A stretch of DNA of 24,204 nt from Maricaulis sp963976135 (GCF_963976135.1 NZ_CAXBKN010000043.1:1-24204), one strand, 5' to 3'; counted from the stretch's first letter, positions 1 through 7,319 are shown. The notes: generated by a model from the letters alone, not told the origin. A program made the numbers and translations.

Positions 1-51
1 GGCACCAATGAGATCATGCGCGTCATCATCGCCAAGGATTTGATGCGCTAG
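1..51 (+). CDS. Acyl-CoA dehydrogenase, C-terminal tail (partial, 5' end outside window)
   Basis: The first 16 codons in frame 1 read GTNEIMRVIIAKDLMR followed by TAG. This is the typical C-terminal end of flavin-dependent acyl-CoA dehydrogenases, where the G-T-N-E-I segment lies near the FAD and substrate site. Genes for 3-hydroxyisobutyryl-CoA hydrolase and 3-hydroxyisobutyrate dehydrogenase follow on the same strand, so I infer an isobutyryl-CoA dehydrogenase of valine breakdown. Substrate specificity cannot be read from this fragment. Confidence 0.8.
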   Translation, partial: GTNEIMRVIIAKDLMR

Positions 52-123
52 GAGCATTTGTCGCAAGAGTGGGAACCGGTTTTGCGGTTCGAAATTGCGA
101 CAAGGCGAAGAGCAGGAGCCGGC

Positions 124-528
124 ATGACCGAGGATACCCCCCACCGCAAATTCGCCTCCTCGATGGAGGCCTTCGAGCATGCCTGCGCCGAGCACGACAC
201 CCTGATCGTGCCGGAACACCCGATGCTGGCGATGGTGCTGGAATCGGTCGCGGAGGGCGGTCCGCGCAATGAAGGCGATGGTTGCGCGGAGCTGACCCTG
301 AAAGTGGCATCGGAAGATGGCGGTTTCGTCGTCATTTCGCGGACCACATTCGCTCCGAAACAGGCACTGCAGCCCGGCGACCTGGTCTGCTGGGTGCCGC
401 TGCAGCAGGATGCCGAACTCGCCGCTCGCGCGCCCGATTCCCGCTTCGGCTGGGTCGGTCTGGTCTTCGCTTCCTTTGAGCCGGAATGGGTCGAGGATGA
501 ATGGGTGGTGCGGGAGTTTTACGAGTAG
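124..528 (+). CDS. Conserved-looking protein of unknown function in valine-degradation operon
   Basis: This is a 134-residue soluble, acidic protein that I do not recognise. The ATG at 124 is chosen because AGGAG lies just upstream (about 112-116); an in-frame TTG at 58 would add 22 residues but lacks a comparable site. There is no signal peptide, membrane segment or cysteine motif. The C-terminus is rich in aromatic and acidic residues (GWVGLVF, EPEWVEDEWVV, EFYE). It lies between the acyl-CoA dehydrogenase and the 3-hydroxyisobutyryl-CoA hydrolase, all on the same strand with short gaps, so it is probably co-transcribed with the valine genes. No function is assigned. Confidence 0.7.
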   Translation: MTEDTPHRKFASSMEAFEHACAEHDTLIVPEHPMLAMVLESVAEGGPRNEGDGCAELTLKVASEDGGFVVISRTTFAPKQALQPGDLVCWVPLQQDAELAARAPDSRFGWVGLVFASFEPEWVEDEWVVREFYE

Positions 529-624
529 GGCGGGCGGTGAACTGGTGTCGAGAGACAAAGCCCTGTTGACGGTGGCGCGGGCAAACGCCATCCCTTGTCA
601 TGATTTGAGCGAACCGAGTGGATC

Positions 625-1686
625 ATGACGCAAGAACCCGAAATCATCGCCCGCAAATGTGGTCATGTCGGCCGCATCACCCTCAACCGCCCCAAGGCGC
701 TCAACGCGCTGACCCACGGCATGTGCCTGGCCATGATCGAAGCGCTGCAGGCCTGGGCCGAAGACGATGCCGTGCAGGCGATCGTCGTGGACGGGGCCGG
801 GGAGAAGGGGTTTTGCGCCGGCGGCGATATTCTCAAGCTTCACGATAGCGGCAAGGCCGGCAATGATGATGCCTGGCTGTTCTGGCGCGATGAATACCGG
901 CTCAACACGCTGATCCACGACTATCCCAAACCCTATGTCGCGCTGATTGACGGGATCGTCATGGGCGGCGGTGTTGGCGTTTCGGTGCATGGCTCTCACC
1001 GTGTCGCGGGTGACAGGACCATGTTCGCCATGCCGGAGACGGGCATCGGATTTCATCCCGATGTCGGCGGCGCCTGGTTCCTGCCGCGCCTGGGCGGCGA
1101 GATCGGCACCTGGATGGGCCTGACCGGCGCACGTCTGAAGGCCGCTGATTGTATCGCGGCCGGGCTGGCGACCCATTACTGCCCCTCTGCGCAGACCGAC
1201 GCCCTGATTGCGGCGCTGGAATGCGCCGATCTGTCCGGTGAGGATGCGCTGGAAGTCCTGCTCGAGGAATTCTCCGGCGATCCCGGTGACAGCGATCTGG
1301 CCCTGACACGCACCCTGATTGACGCCGCTTTCGCTGGCGACAGTGTCGAGCCGATGATCGAACGGATGGCGGCGGCCGGTGACGCCTGGTCGACCAAACA
1401 GCTCAAAATTCTTGCCGGCAAATCGCCGACCGCGCTGAAGCTCACCCTGGCCGCCTTGCGCGCTGGCGCGGACTTGAGCTTTGAAGGTGTCATGCGGCAG
1501 GATTTGCGGCTCAGCGCCTGGTGCCTGACTGGCCAGGATTTCTATGAGGGCGTGCGCGCCGTCATTATCGACAAGGATAACGCTCCGGTCTGGTCGCCGG
1601 CGACGCTGGCCGAGGTCGATGACCTCGCCATAGCTGCGGCATTCGCGCCGCTTGACGACGCGCATGAAATGACTTTCCTCGACTGA
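625..1686 (+). CDS. 3-hydroxyisobutyryl-CoA hydrolase (enoyl-CoA hydratase/isomerase family)
   Basis: This 353-residue crotonase-fold protein most likely hydrolyses 3-hydroxyisobutyryl-CoA to free 3-hydroxyisobutyrate in the cytosolic valine pathway. Visible features are the N-terminal LNRPKALNAL segment, the oxyanion-hole region GFCAGGDI (62-69), the glycine-rich IVMGGGVGVS (111-120), and the block MPETGIGFHPDVGGAW (136-151), in which Glu138 and Asp146 match the acidic residues conserved in HIBYL-CoA hydrolases. The length of about 350 fits the hydrolase and is longer than a 260-residue enoyl-CoA hydratase, because it has the extra C-terminal domain. The product would be the substrate of the dehydrogenase encoded 45 bp downstream. 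A plain enoyl-CoA hydratase is less likely. Confidence 0.9.
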   Translation: MTQEPEIIARKCGHVGRITLNRPKALNALTHGMCLAMIEALQAWAEDDAVQAIVVDGAGEKGFCAGGDILKLHDSGKAGNDDAWLFWRDEYRLNTLIHDYPKPYVALIDGIVMGGGVGVSVHGSHRVAGDRTMFAMPETGIGFHPDVGGAWFLPRLGGEIGTWMGLTGARLKAADCIAAGLATHYCPSAQTDALIAALECADLSGEDALEVLLEEFSGDPGDSDLALTRTLIDAAFAGDSVEPMIERMAAAGDAWSTKQLKILAGKSPTALKLTLAALRAGADLSFEGVMRQDLRLSAWCLTGQDFYEGVRAVIIDKDNAPVWSPATLAEVDDLAIAAAFAPLDDAHEMTFLD

Positions 1687-1731
1687 GGCCGAGGGCCCGT
1701 CGCGCGCAGCAATCAACAGGGGAGATCCCAC

Positions 1732-2625
1732 ATGGCAATCATCGCATTTATCGGTCTGGGCAATATGGGCTCCGGCATGGCGGCCAATCTCGTCAAGGCG
1801 GGCCATGAGGTGCGCGCCTTCGATCTCAGCGCGAGCGCCCTGGCGCACGCGGTTGAAAGCGGTGCCAAGGCAGCGAAATCGACTGCCGACGCCGTGTCCG
1901 GCGCCGCGGCCGTCGTCACCATGCTGCCGGCGGGCAAACATGTCCGCGCCGTCTATGCCAGTGACGTCTTCCCGAACGCCGCGCCTGGCACGCTCTTCCT
2001 CGATTGTTCAACGATTGATGTCGACACTGCCCGCTTTGTTGGCAAGGCTGCCGTCGATCAGGGCTTCCGCTTCGTCGATGCCCCAGTCTCCGGCGGCGTT
2101 GCCGCTGCGGCGGCCGGCACACTGACCTTCATGGTCGGCGGGGCGGAGGCCGATTTTGCCGTGGCCGAGCCGATCCTGCAGGCGATGGGCAAGGCAATCC
2201 TGCACGCCGGTGATACCGGGGCAGGGCAGGCCGCCAAGATCTGCAACAACATGCTGCTGGGCATCACGATGATCGGCACGTGTGAGGCGTTCGCGCTGGC
2301 CGAGAAGCTGGGCCTGGACCAGCAGAAATTCTTCGACATTTCCTCCAAGGCGTCCGGCCAGTCCTGGTCGATGACCAGCTATTGCCCGGTTGCCGGGCCG
2401 ATGCCGGGCACCCCGGCCAATCATGACTACAAGCCCGGTTTCGCGACCGCGATGATGCTGAAGGATCTCAAACTGGCCCAGGATGCGGCCCAGGCGTCCG
2501 GCGCCTCGACCCCGCTGGGTGCCCAGGCCGAGGCGCTCTACGCGATGTTCGGCAATCTCGGGGGCCAGGACCTGGATTTTTCAGCGATCTACAAGATGGT
2601 TAACGGGAGCTGGAAGTCGGATTAA
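1732..2625 (+). CDS. mmsB: 3-hydroxyisobutyrate dehydrogenase
   Basis: This 297-residue protein oxidises 3-hydroxyisobutyrate to methylmalonate semialdehyde using NAD+. The Rossmann start IGLGNMGSGMAANL (7-20) is the family signature. The substrate loop DAPVSGGVAAAAAGTL (116-131) and the catalytic-lysine segment GAGQAAKICNNM (163-174, Lys169) are intact. The length equals the family norm. AGGGGAG upstream of the ATG gives a strong ribosome-binding site. It follows the CoA hydrolase, giving two consecutive valine steps in one operon. Other beta-hydroxyacid dehydrogenases such as tartronate semialdehyde reductase share these motifs, but the context favours the valine role. Confidence 0.92.
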   Translation: MAIIAFIGLGNMGSGMAANLVKAGHEVRAFDLSASALAHAVESGAKAAKSTADAVSGAAAVVTMLPAGKHVRAVYASDVFPNAAPGTLFLDCSTIDVDTARFVGKAAVDQGFRFVDAPVSGGVAAAAAGTLTFMVGGAEADFAVAEPILQAMGKAILHAGDTGAGQAAKICNNMLLGITMIGTCEAFALAEKLGLDQQKFFDISSKASGQSWSMTSYCPVAGPMPGTPANHDYKPGFATAMMLKDLKLAQDAAQASGASTPLGAQAEALYAMFGNLGGQDLDFSAIYKMVNGSWKSD

Positions 2626-2691
2626 ACGCTCTTTAGCCTGTTGCTGCTAGGCTTCCGCCAACGATCAGAATGATCAGGTGGAGTGGGTAAT

Positions 2692-3183
2692 ATGGCATTG
2701 GCAGAAAATCTGGCCCCGGTTTCGGGCTCGAACACGCAATATCTTGAATTGCTGCAATTGGTGGAACGCCTGCATCGGCAATTGCTCGATGTTGTGAAGG
2801 ACGAGCTGGACCGTGACAGTCTGGATGATCTCAACAGCGTTCAGGCTCTGTTGCTGTTCAATATCGGCGACCAGGAATTGACCGCCGGCGAATTGCGCAC
2901 GCGCGGCCATTATCTCGGCTCCAATGTTTCCTATAATCTGAAAAAGCTCGTCGATGCCGGCTATATCCGCCATGAGCGTTCGGCTGTCGATCGCCGCGCC
3001 GTCAGGGTTTCGCTGACCGAGAGCGGCAATGCCGTGCGTGACAAGCTGTCGGCCCTGTTTGATCGTCAGGGGGGCTCCTTGAGCGCTGTGGGCGGTGTGG
3101 ATGACGAAAGCTTGCCGGCCGTGAATACGGCGCTGACACGTATCGAGCGCTTCTGGGCCGATCATATCCGCTTCCGTATGTAG
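2692..3183 (+). CDS. ldtR: MarR-family winged-helix regulator, LdtR type
   Basis: This 163-residue protein has the layout of alphaproteobacterial LdtR regulators: a helical N-terminus (LLQLVERLHRQLLDVVKDEL), a conserved stretch around VQALLLFNIGDQELTAGELR, then LGSNVSYNLKKLVDAGYI as the recognition-helix region and VDRRAVRVSLT as the wing. The call rests on recalled similarity to rhizobial and Liberibacter LdtR, which control an L,D-transpeptidase gene and stress responses. The ATG at 2692 is preferred over the GTG at 2683, because GGTGGAG at 2677-2683 is correctly spaced only for the ATG. A candidate operator lies downstream, before hemA (3248-3298). Regulation of hemA by this protein is my inference. 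Confidence 0.82.
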   Translation: MALAENLAPVSGSNTQYLELLQLVERLHRQLLDVVKDELDRDSLDDLNSVQALLLFNIGDQELTAGELRTRGHYLGSNVSYNLKKLVDAGYIRHERSAVDRRAVRVSLTESGNAVRDKLSALFDRQGGSLSAVGGVDDESLPAVNTALTRIERFWADHIRFRM

Positions 3184-3247
3184 CCGGTTTCCCGCCCACT
3201 GTGATTTTTTGCCGGGTGCGGCGCTTCGTCCATTCGCAGCGAGAGCC

Positions 3248-3298
3248 TTAACGGTCTATATGTCGATTCAAACTTGAATGGACGCAGCAGACCGTTAA
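3248..3298. promoter_or_regulatory. Nested inverted repeats upstream of hemA (candidate operator)
   Basis: A perfect 10-bp inverted repeat, TTAACGGTCT (3248-3257) and AGACCGTTAA (3289-3298), encloses a perfect palindrome ATTCAA-AC-TTGAAT (3266-3279). A TATATG -10-like hexamer (3257-3262) would place the transcription start near 3269, inside the inner palindrome. The inner site also contains GATTC (3265-3269), a GANTC methylation site of the CcrM type. The gap lies between a MarR-type regulator and hemA, so a repressor or activator site is plausible. The palindromes are seen directly; their function is inferred. Confidence 0.5.
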
Positions 3299-3308
3299 TG
3301 AGGCCGGC

Positions 3309-4532
3309 ATGGATTACCAGAACGCGTTTGAGGCGGCCGTACGCCGTGTAAAGGCCGAGGGCCGCTATCGTGTCTTCGCCGATCTGTTGCGCCGCAAGGG
3401 TGATTTTCCCGTCGCTCGCTGGCGGGCGCCGGATGGCCAGGTCAAGGACGTAACAGTCTGGTGTTCCAATGATTATCTCGGCATGGGGCAATTGCCCTGC
3501 GTTGTGGAGTCGATGAAAAAAGCCATTGATGATGTCGGCTCCGGTGCCGGCGGAACCCGCAATATTTCCGGCACCACGCATTATCATGTCGAGCTCGAGC
3601 GCTCGCTCGCCGATCTGCACGACAAGGAAGCGGCGCTGCTCTTCACTTCGGGCTATATCGCCAATGAAGCGACGCTCTCCACCTTGGGCAAGATTCTGCC
3701 TGGGCTCATCATTTTTTCCGACGAGCTGAACCACGCCTCGATGATCGCCGGTGTGAAGGGCGCACGCTGTGAGAAGCATGTCTGGCGCCATAATGATGTC
3801 GCGCATCTGGAAGAATTGCTGGCCGCGGCCCCCAAGGACGCGCCGAAACTGATCGCCTTTGAATCCGTCTATTCCATGGATGGCGATATCGGCCCGATCA
3901 AGGCTGTTTGCGATCTGGCCGACAAATACAACGCCCTGACCTATATCGATGAAGTTCACGCTGTTGGCCTGTACGGCCTGCGCGGTGGCGGTATCGCCGA
4001 ACGTGAAGGCCTGATGCACCGGATCGACATCATCGAAGGCACGCTGGGCAAGGCCTATGGCGTGATGGGGGGGTATGTCGCCGCCAATGAGATCGTGATC
4101 GATGCGATCCGCTCGCTGGCTTCAGGTTTCATCTTCACCACCGCACTTCCGCCAGCACTGGCCGCTGGTGCCCGCGCCAGTGTCGAATACCTCAAATCGG
4201 CGCACGAGCTGCGCGAGAAGCATCAGGAACGCGCCGCGACCCTGAAGGTGCGCCTTGCCGGGGCCGGATTCCCGGTCATGCCGTCGGTGACGCATATCGT
4301 ACCGGTCCAGGTCGGCGATCCGGTGCTGTGCAAGCGCATGACCGACATGCTGCTCGACGACCACGGAATCTATGTCCAGCCGATCAATTATCCCACTGTG
4401 CCCAAGGGCACGGAACGTCTGCGCCTGACGCCGACACCCTTGCATACCGACGCCATGTTTGATGCGCTGATCGAAGCGCTGCATGATGTCTGGCAGCGGG
4501 CGTCCAGTCAGGATGCGGCCGTGAGTGGATGA
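3309..4532 (+). CDS. hemA: 5-aminolevulinate synthase
   Basis: This 407-residue PLP enzyme condenses glycine with succinyl-CoA to make 5-aminolevulinate, the first step of tetrapyrrole synthesis in alphaproteobacteria (C4 route). Visible motifs are WCSNDYLGMG (51-60), GAGGTRNISGTTHYHVELE (79-97), DELNHASMI (138-146), TYIDEVHAVGLYG (211-223, with Asp214 and His217) and the catalytic lysine in GTLGKAYG (Lys248), followed by the glycine loop GVMGGY. The length matches the family at about 405. Start: ATG 3309, preceded by GAGGCCGG. It converges on mucR through the small gene that follows. Heme made from its product feeds the ctaA and bc1-related functions encoded later in the window. Confidence 0.97.
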   Translation: MDYQNAFEAAVRRVKAEGRYRVFADLLRRKGDFPVARWRAPDGQVKDVTVWCSNDYLGMGQLPCVVESMKKAIDDVGSGAGGTRNISGTTHYHVELERSLADLHDKEAALLFTSGYIANEATLSTLGKILPGLIIFSDELNHASMIAGVKGARCEKHVWRHNDVAHLEELLAAAPKDAPKLIAFESVYSMDGDIGPIKAVCDLADKYNALTYIDEVHAVGLYGLRGGGIAEREGLMHRIDIIEGTLGKAYGVMGGYVAANEIVIDAIRSLASGFIFTTALPPALAAGARASVEYLKSAHELREKHQERAATLKVRLAGAGFPVMPSVTHIVPVQVGDPVLCKRMTDMLLDDHGIYVQPINYPTVPKGTERLRLTPTPLHTDAMFDALIEALHDVWQRASSQDAAVSG

Positions 4533-4545
4533 TGCGGACAGCTGG

Positions 4546-4782
4546 ATGAGTGATCGCGAGACCTATATCGAGACCCAGCATGTCGGCGGCAGTGTTCGCG
4601 TGGCTGCGGTCGATGCGGCGACCGGAGAGGAAGTCGTTTTCCAGGTCCCGCCGACAACGACTCAATCGGAAATCAATCGACTGGGCATGGCCAAGCTGGC
4701 CTGGAAAATGGGACGCGCCGATTCGGCAGCCCCGGACGAAAAACGGCCGGGTACAAGACCCGGCCGCGGTATTTCGGTCTAA
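4546..4782 (+). CDS. Small conserved protein downstream of hemA (DUF6898-like)
   Basis: This is a 78-residue soluble protein beginning MSDRETYIETQHVGG. The core (SVRVAAVDAATGEEVVFQVPPTTTQSEINRLGMAKLAW is its central stretch, shown here only as landmarks: VRVAAVDA, TGEEVVFQ, INRLGMAKLAW) resembles a short alphaproteobacterial family often found beside hemA, from memory DUF6898. The role is unknown. The start is uncertain: an in-frame GTG at 4525 overlaps the hemA stop and would add 7 residues. The last 13 codons (KRPGTRPGRGISV) coincide with a hairpin that works as a terminator for the opposite strand, so the C-terminal sequence is probably shaped by that RNA structure. Confidence 0.7.
   Translation: MSDRETYIETQHVGGSVRVAAVDAATGEEVVFQVPPTTTQSEINRLGMAKLAWKMGRADSAAPDEKRPGTRPGRGISV
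4739..4767 (-). terminator. Intrinsic terminator of mucR, inside the 3' end of the small hemA-linked gene
   Basis: CGGCCGGGT (4744-4752) and ACCCGGCCG (4758-4766) form a perfect 9-bp stem with a 5-nt loop. On the minus strand the stem is followed directly by TTTTT (4743-4739), so it terminates transcription coming from mucR. On the plus strand the hairpin is followed by CGGTATTTCGG, without a T-run, so it would be weak in that direction. Confidence 0.8.
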
Positions 4783-4801
4783 AAACTGACACTTAAAGGT
4801 C

Positions 4802-5224
4802 TCAGGCTTCTTTCTTGCCGCGTCCCAGCCCGATATCCTTGGCGAATTGCGAGCGTTTGCGAGAATAAGCCGGTGCAACCATTGGATAGTCTGAAGGCAG
4901 ATTCCATTTCCGGCGATAATCGTCTGGCGACATGTTGTATTGCGAGCGCAAATAACGCTTCAGCATTTTGAGTTTCTTGCCGTCTTCGAGGCAGACAATG
5001 TAATCATCGCTGATGGATTTTGCGACAGACACGGCCGGCTTCGATTTGGTTTCCTGTTTCAATTCAATGCCGGACACTTCTTTCATCGCGGTATGAACCG
5101 AGCGGATCAGGTCGGGCACATTATCGGCTGGCATCGAATTGTGTGACAGGTAGGAAGCCACGACATCGGTGGTCATGCGCAGCAATTCTTCCTGGTCGAC
5201 GAGCATGATGTTTTCTTCTGACAT
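4802..5224 (-). CDS. mucR: MucR/Ros-family transcriptional regulator with degenerate zinc finger
   Basis: This 140-residue protein belongs to the Ros/MucR family of alphaproteobacterial DNA-binding proteins, which repress many genes at AT-rich sites and in Caulobacter link to cell-cycle control. The N-terminal oligomerisation part (1-55) precedes the DNA-binding part DDYIVCLEDGKKLKMLKRYL (73-92), then DDYRRKW, DYPMVAP and AKDIGLG. In the usual C-x2-C/D-x9-H-x3-H zinc site, Cys78 and Asp81 are present, but the two histidine positions are Tyr91 and Gln95. Some family members are known to fold without zinc, so the gene may well be functional. It diverges from glyA, and a plausible promoter with a dyad lies upstream. 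Confidence 0.93.
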   Translation of the reverse strand: MSEENIMLVDQEELLRMTTDVVASYLSHNSMPADNVPDLIRSVHTAMKEVSGIELKQETKSKPAVSVAKSISDDYIVCLEDGKKLKMLKRYLRSQYNMSPDDYRRKWNLPSDYPMVAPAYSRKRSQFAKDIGLGRGKKEA

Positions 5225-5293
5225 TCACTGGGCCTTTCGAATTTGCTTGGCGTATTCGGGGGGAGTTGCGCCGGTTCAATAATTATCCTTTGA

Positions 5294-5322
5294 TTTGTAT
5301 TTTGAACTGTTCAGCACTTCAA
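5294..5322 (-). promoter_or_regulatory. Candidate mucR promoter with an 11-bp dyad in the spacer
   Basis: On the minus strand, TTGAAG (5322-5317), a 17-bp spacer and TACAAA (5299-5294) resemble a housekeeping promoter directed at mucR. The spacer holds the perfect dyad TGAAC-T-GTTCA (5303-5313). The surrounding 5225-5498 gap is much more AT-rich than the rest of the window, as expected for MucR/Ros target DNA, so autoregulation is plausible but unproven. Confidence 0.45.
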
Positions 5323-5434
5323 GCAATAATCCATAAATAGCGGTAATCAGGTTTTGTTTTTCCAGTCGACCGAAATGCGGGCCAATCCAGTTGCCTGTTC
5401 TGAGTTTCAATGTGCCTGCGCGGCAACTCGACGC

Positions 5435-5462
5435 TTGTTTGTGGCGCGGACCGGCCTTATCA
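5435..5462 (+). promoter_or_regulatory. Candidate glyA promoter
   Basis: TTGTTT (5435-5440) and TTATCA (5457-5462), separated by 16 bp, are the best plus-strand match in the gap before glyA (ATG 5499). The match is modest. I saw no riboswitch-like structure in this leader. Confidence 0.3.
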
Positions 5463-5498
5463 CTCCGCCAAGCCTGTGTGCGTTGAAGAGGACAGATC

Positions 5499-6806
5499 AT
5501 GCCGGAAGCTATTGCGACACCCGAGTCAGGGAATCGGTTTTTCACCCAGTCCGTGGTTGATTCTGACCGCGAGGTCGCGCACGCGATTCACGCGGAGATT
5601 CTGCGCCAGCAGAGCCAGATTGAACTGATTGCGTCGGAGAATATTGTTTCGCGCGCCGTGCTCGAGGCCCAGGGCTCCCCGCTGACCAATAAATATGCCG
5701 AGGGCTATCCGGGTAAGCGCTATTATGGCGGCTGCGAGCATGTCGATGTGGTTGAAACCCTGGCGATCGAGCGCGCCAAGGCGCTGTTTGATGTCCAGTA
5801 CGCCAATGTCCAGCCCAGCTCGGGCAGCCAGGCGAATCAGGGCGTCTTTCTGGCCTTGCTCAAACCGGGCGACAAGATCCTCGGCCTCTCGCTGAGCGCG
5901 GGCGGTCATCTCACCCATGGTGCCAGGCCAAACATGTCGGGCAAATGGTTCGACGCCCATGCCTATGGGGTGCGCGAATCCGATGCGCGCATCGATTATG
6001 ATGCGCTGCGCAAACAGGCCAATGAGCTGCGGCCGCAAATGATTATCGCTGGCGGGTCTGCCTATCCGCGCGAGATTGATTTCGCCGAATTCCGCCGCAT
6101 CGCGGACGAGGTCGGTGCCTATCTGATGGTCGATATGGCTCATATTGCCGGCCTGATTGCGGGCGGGGCGATCCCCAGCCCGACGCCGCATGCGCATGTC
6201 TGCACCACGACGACCCACAAGACCCTCCGCGGCCCGCGCGGCGGCATGATTGTCTCCAACGACCTCGAACTCGGGAAGAAGTTCAACTCGGCGATCTTCC
6301 CCGGCATGCAGGGCGGGCCGCTCATGCATGTCATCGCCGGCAAGGCGGTCGCTTTCGGCGAGGCATTGCAGCCCGAATTCAAGACCTATGCGCGCAATGT
6401 GATCACCAATTGCCAGGCCATGGCCCAGGCGGTCACCGAGGGCGGCTATGCCATCGTCTCCGGCGGTACTGACAGCCATCTCGCGCTGATTGATCTTCGG
6501 CCCAAGGGGCTCAAGGGAAACCTGGCCGAACAGGCGCTTGAACGCGCCTATATGACCTGCAACAAGAATGGCGTGCCCTTCGATCCCGAGAAACCGACTG
6601 TGACCTCCGGGCTTCGGGTCGGGTCCCCGGCTGCGACGACGCGCGGCTTCGGCGAGGCCGAATTCCGCCAGGTTGGCGAGATGATCGTGCGGGTGCTTGA
6701 TGCCTTGGTGGCTAGCCCTGAGGGCGATGCCGAGGTGGAGGGCCAGGTCCGCGAAGACGTGAAAGCGCTTACGGCGCGCTTCCCCATCTATCCAGAATTG
6801 GCCTAG
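5499..6806 (+). CDS. glyA: Serine hydroxymethyltransferase
   Basis: This 435-residue PLP enzyme interconverts serine plus tetrahydrofolate with glycine plus 5,10-methylenetetrahydrofolate in the cytosol, supplying one-carbon units. Motifs include IELIASENIVS (41-51), the KYAEGYPGKRYYGG segment (65-78), VQPSSGSQAN (104-113), VDMAHIAGLIAGG (211-223) and the PLP-lysine motif TTTTHKTLRGPRGG (236-249, Lys241). Its length is typical for alphaproteobacteria. AGAGGA lies upstream of the ATG. It leads the glyA-nrdR-rib-nusB-thiL series, an arrangement common in alphaproteobacteria. The glycine it makes is also the hemA co-substrate, and the folate product feeds the nucleotide metabolism that nrdR regulates. 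Confidence 0.98.
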   Translation: MPEAIATPESGNRFFTQSVVDSDREVAHAIHAEILRQQSQIELIASENIVSRAVLEAQGSPLTNKYAEGYPGKRYYGGCEHVDVVETLAIERAKALFDVQYANVQPSSGSQANQGVFLALLKPGDKILGLSLSAGGHLTHGARPNMSGKWFDAHAYGVRESDARIDYDALRKQANELRPQMIIAGGSAYPREIDFAEFRRIADEVGAYLMVDMAHIAGLIAGGAIPSPTPHAHVCTTTTHKTLRGPRGGMIVSNDLELGKKFNSAIFPGMQGGPLMHVIAGKAVAFGEALQPEFKTYARNVITNCQAMAQAVTEGGYAIVSGGTDSHLALIDLRPKGLKGNLAEQALERAYMTCNKNGVPFDPEKPTVTSGLRVGSPAATTRGFGEAEFRQVGEMIVRVLDALVASPEGDAEVEGQVREDVKALTARFPIYPELA

Positions 6807-6815
6807 GATAGCCGG

Positions 6816-7319
6816 ATGCGTTGTCCTTTCTGCGGTCATCTCGACACCCAAGTGAAGGATTCCCGTCCTGCCGAGGACGGGAATGCCATTCGCCGTCGCC
6901 GGCAATGCCCGGCCTGTTCGGCGCGTTTCACCACTTTCGAGCGCGTGCAATTGCGCGAGCTCACCGTGTTGAAGAAATCCGGACGGCGGGTGCAGTTCGA
7001 CCGTGAGAAGCTCAATCGCTCCATTCACCTGGCGATGCAGAAACGCAATATTGAACCGGAACGGATTGAACAGATGATTTCCGGCATTGTCCGCCGTCTT
7101 GAATCGACGGGTGAGAGCGATGTTACCTCCGACCGGGTCGGTGAAATGGTGATGGAGGCGCTGAAGAATCTCGATGCCGTCGCCTATGTTCGCTATGCCT
7201 CGGTCTACAAGGATTTCCACAAGGTCCAGGACTTCCGCGAATTCATCACCGATGAGGACCTCGCGCCCGGTCATCCGGACACGGAATCCGAGCCGGAGCA
7301 GGGTGCAGAGGGCGAATGA
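6816..7319 (+). CDS. nrdR: Transcriptional repressor NrdR of ribonucleotide reductase genes
   Basis: This 167-residue protein represses nrd operons in response to ATP/dATP. The N-terminal zinc ribbon has Cys3, Cys6, Cys31 and Cys34 (MRCPFCGH and QCPACSARFTTFER). An ATP-cone domain follows (about 49-139: VLKKSGRRVQFDREKL, VASVYKDF-like YASVYKDF). The length is slightly above the usual 150-160 owing to an acidic tail (TESEPEQGAEGE). It starts 9 bp after glyA and its stop overlaps the ribD start (ATGA), so it is translationally linked to both. Confidence 0.96.
   Translation: MRCPFCGHLDTQVKDSRPAEDGNAIRRRRQCPACSARFTTFERVQLRELTVLKKSGRRVQFDREKLNRSIHLAMQKRNIEPERIEQMISGIVRRLESTGESDVTSDRVGEMVMEALKNLDAVAYVRYASVYKDFHKVQDFREFITDEDLAPGHPDTESEPEQGAEGE

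Noticed and set aside
598..1941. A 447-codon minus-strand frame opposite the CoA hydrolase
   Set aside because: Shadow frame with no motif, overlapping two clear plus-strand genes.
3248..3298. The outer inverted repeat at hemA as an intrinsic terminator of ldtR
   Set aside because: The arms are 31 bp apart, the stem is AT-containing, and no T-run follows; a DNA-level operator fits better.
5303..5313. The TGAACTGTTCA dyad as a LexA (SOS) box
   Set aside because: LexA sites need GAAC and GTTC 4 bp apart, or in alphaproteobacteria direct GTTC repeats 7 bp apart. Here the gap is 1 bp.
5225..5498. A glycine, SAM or tetrahydrofolate riboswitch before glyA
   Set aside because: I could not build a conserved riboswitch core from this AT-rich leader; only promoter-like elements were visible.
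5526..7274. A 582-codon open frame on the minus strand opposite glyA and nrdR
   Set aside because: No family resemblance, spans two known genes and their junction, and is explained by third-position GC bias.
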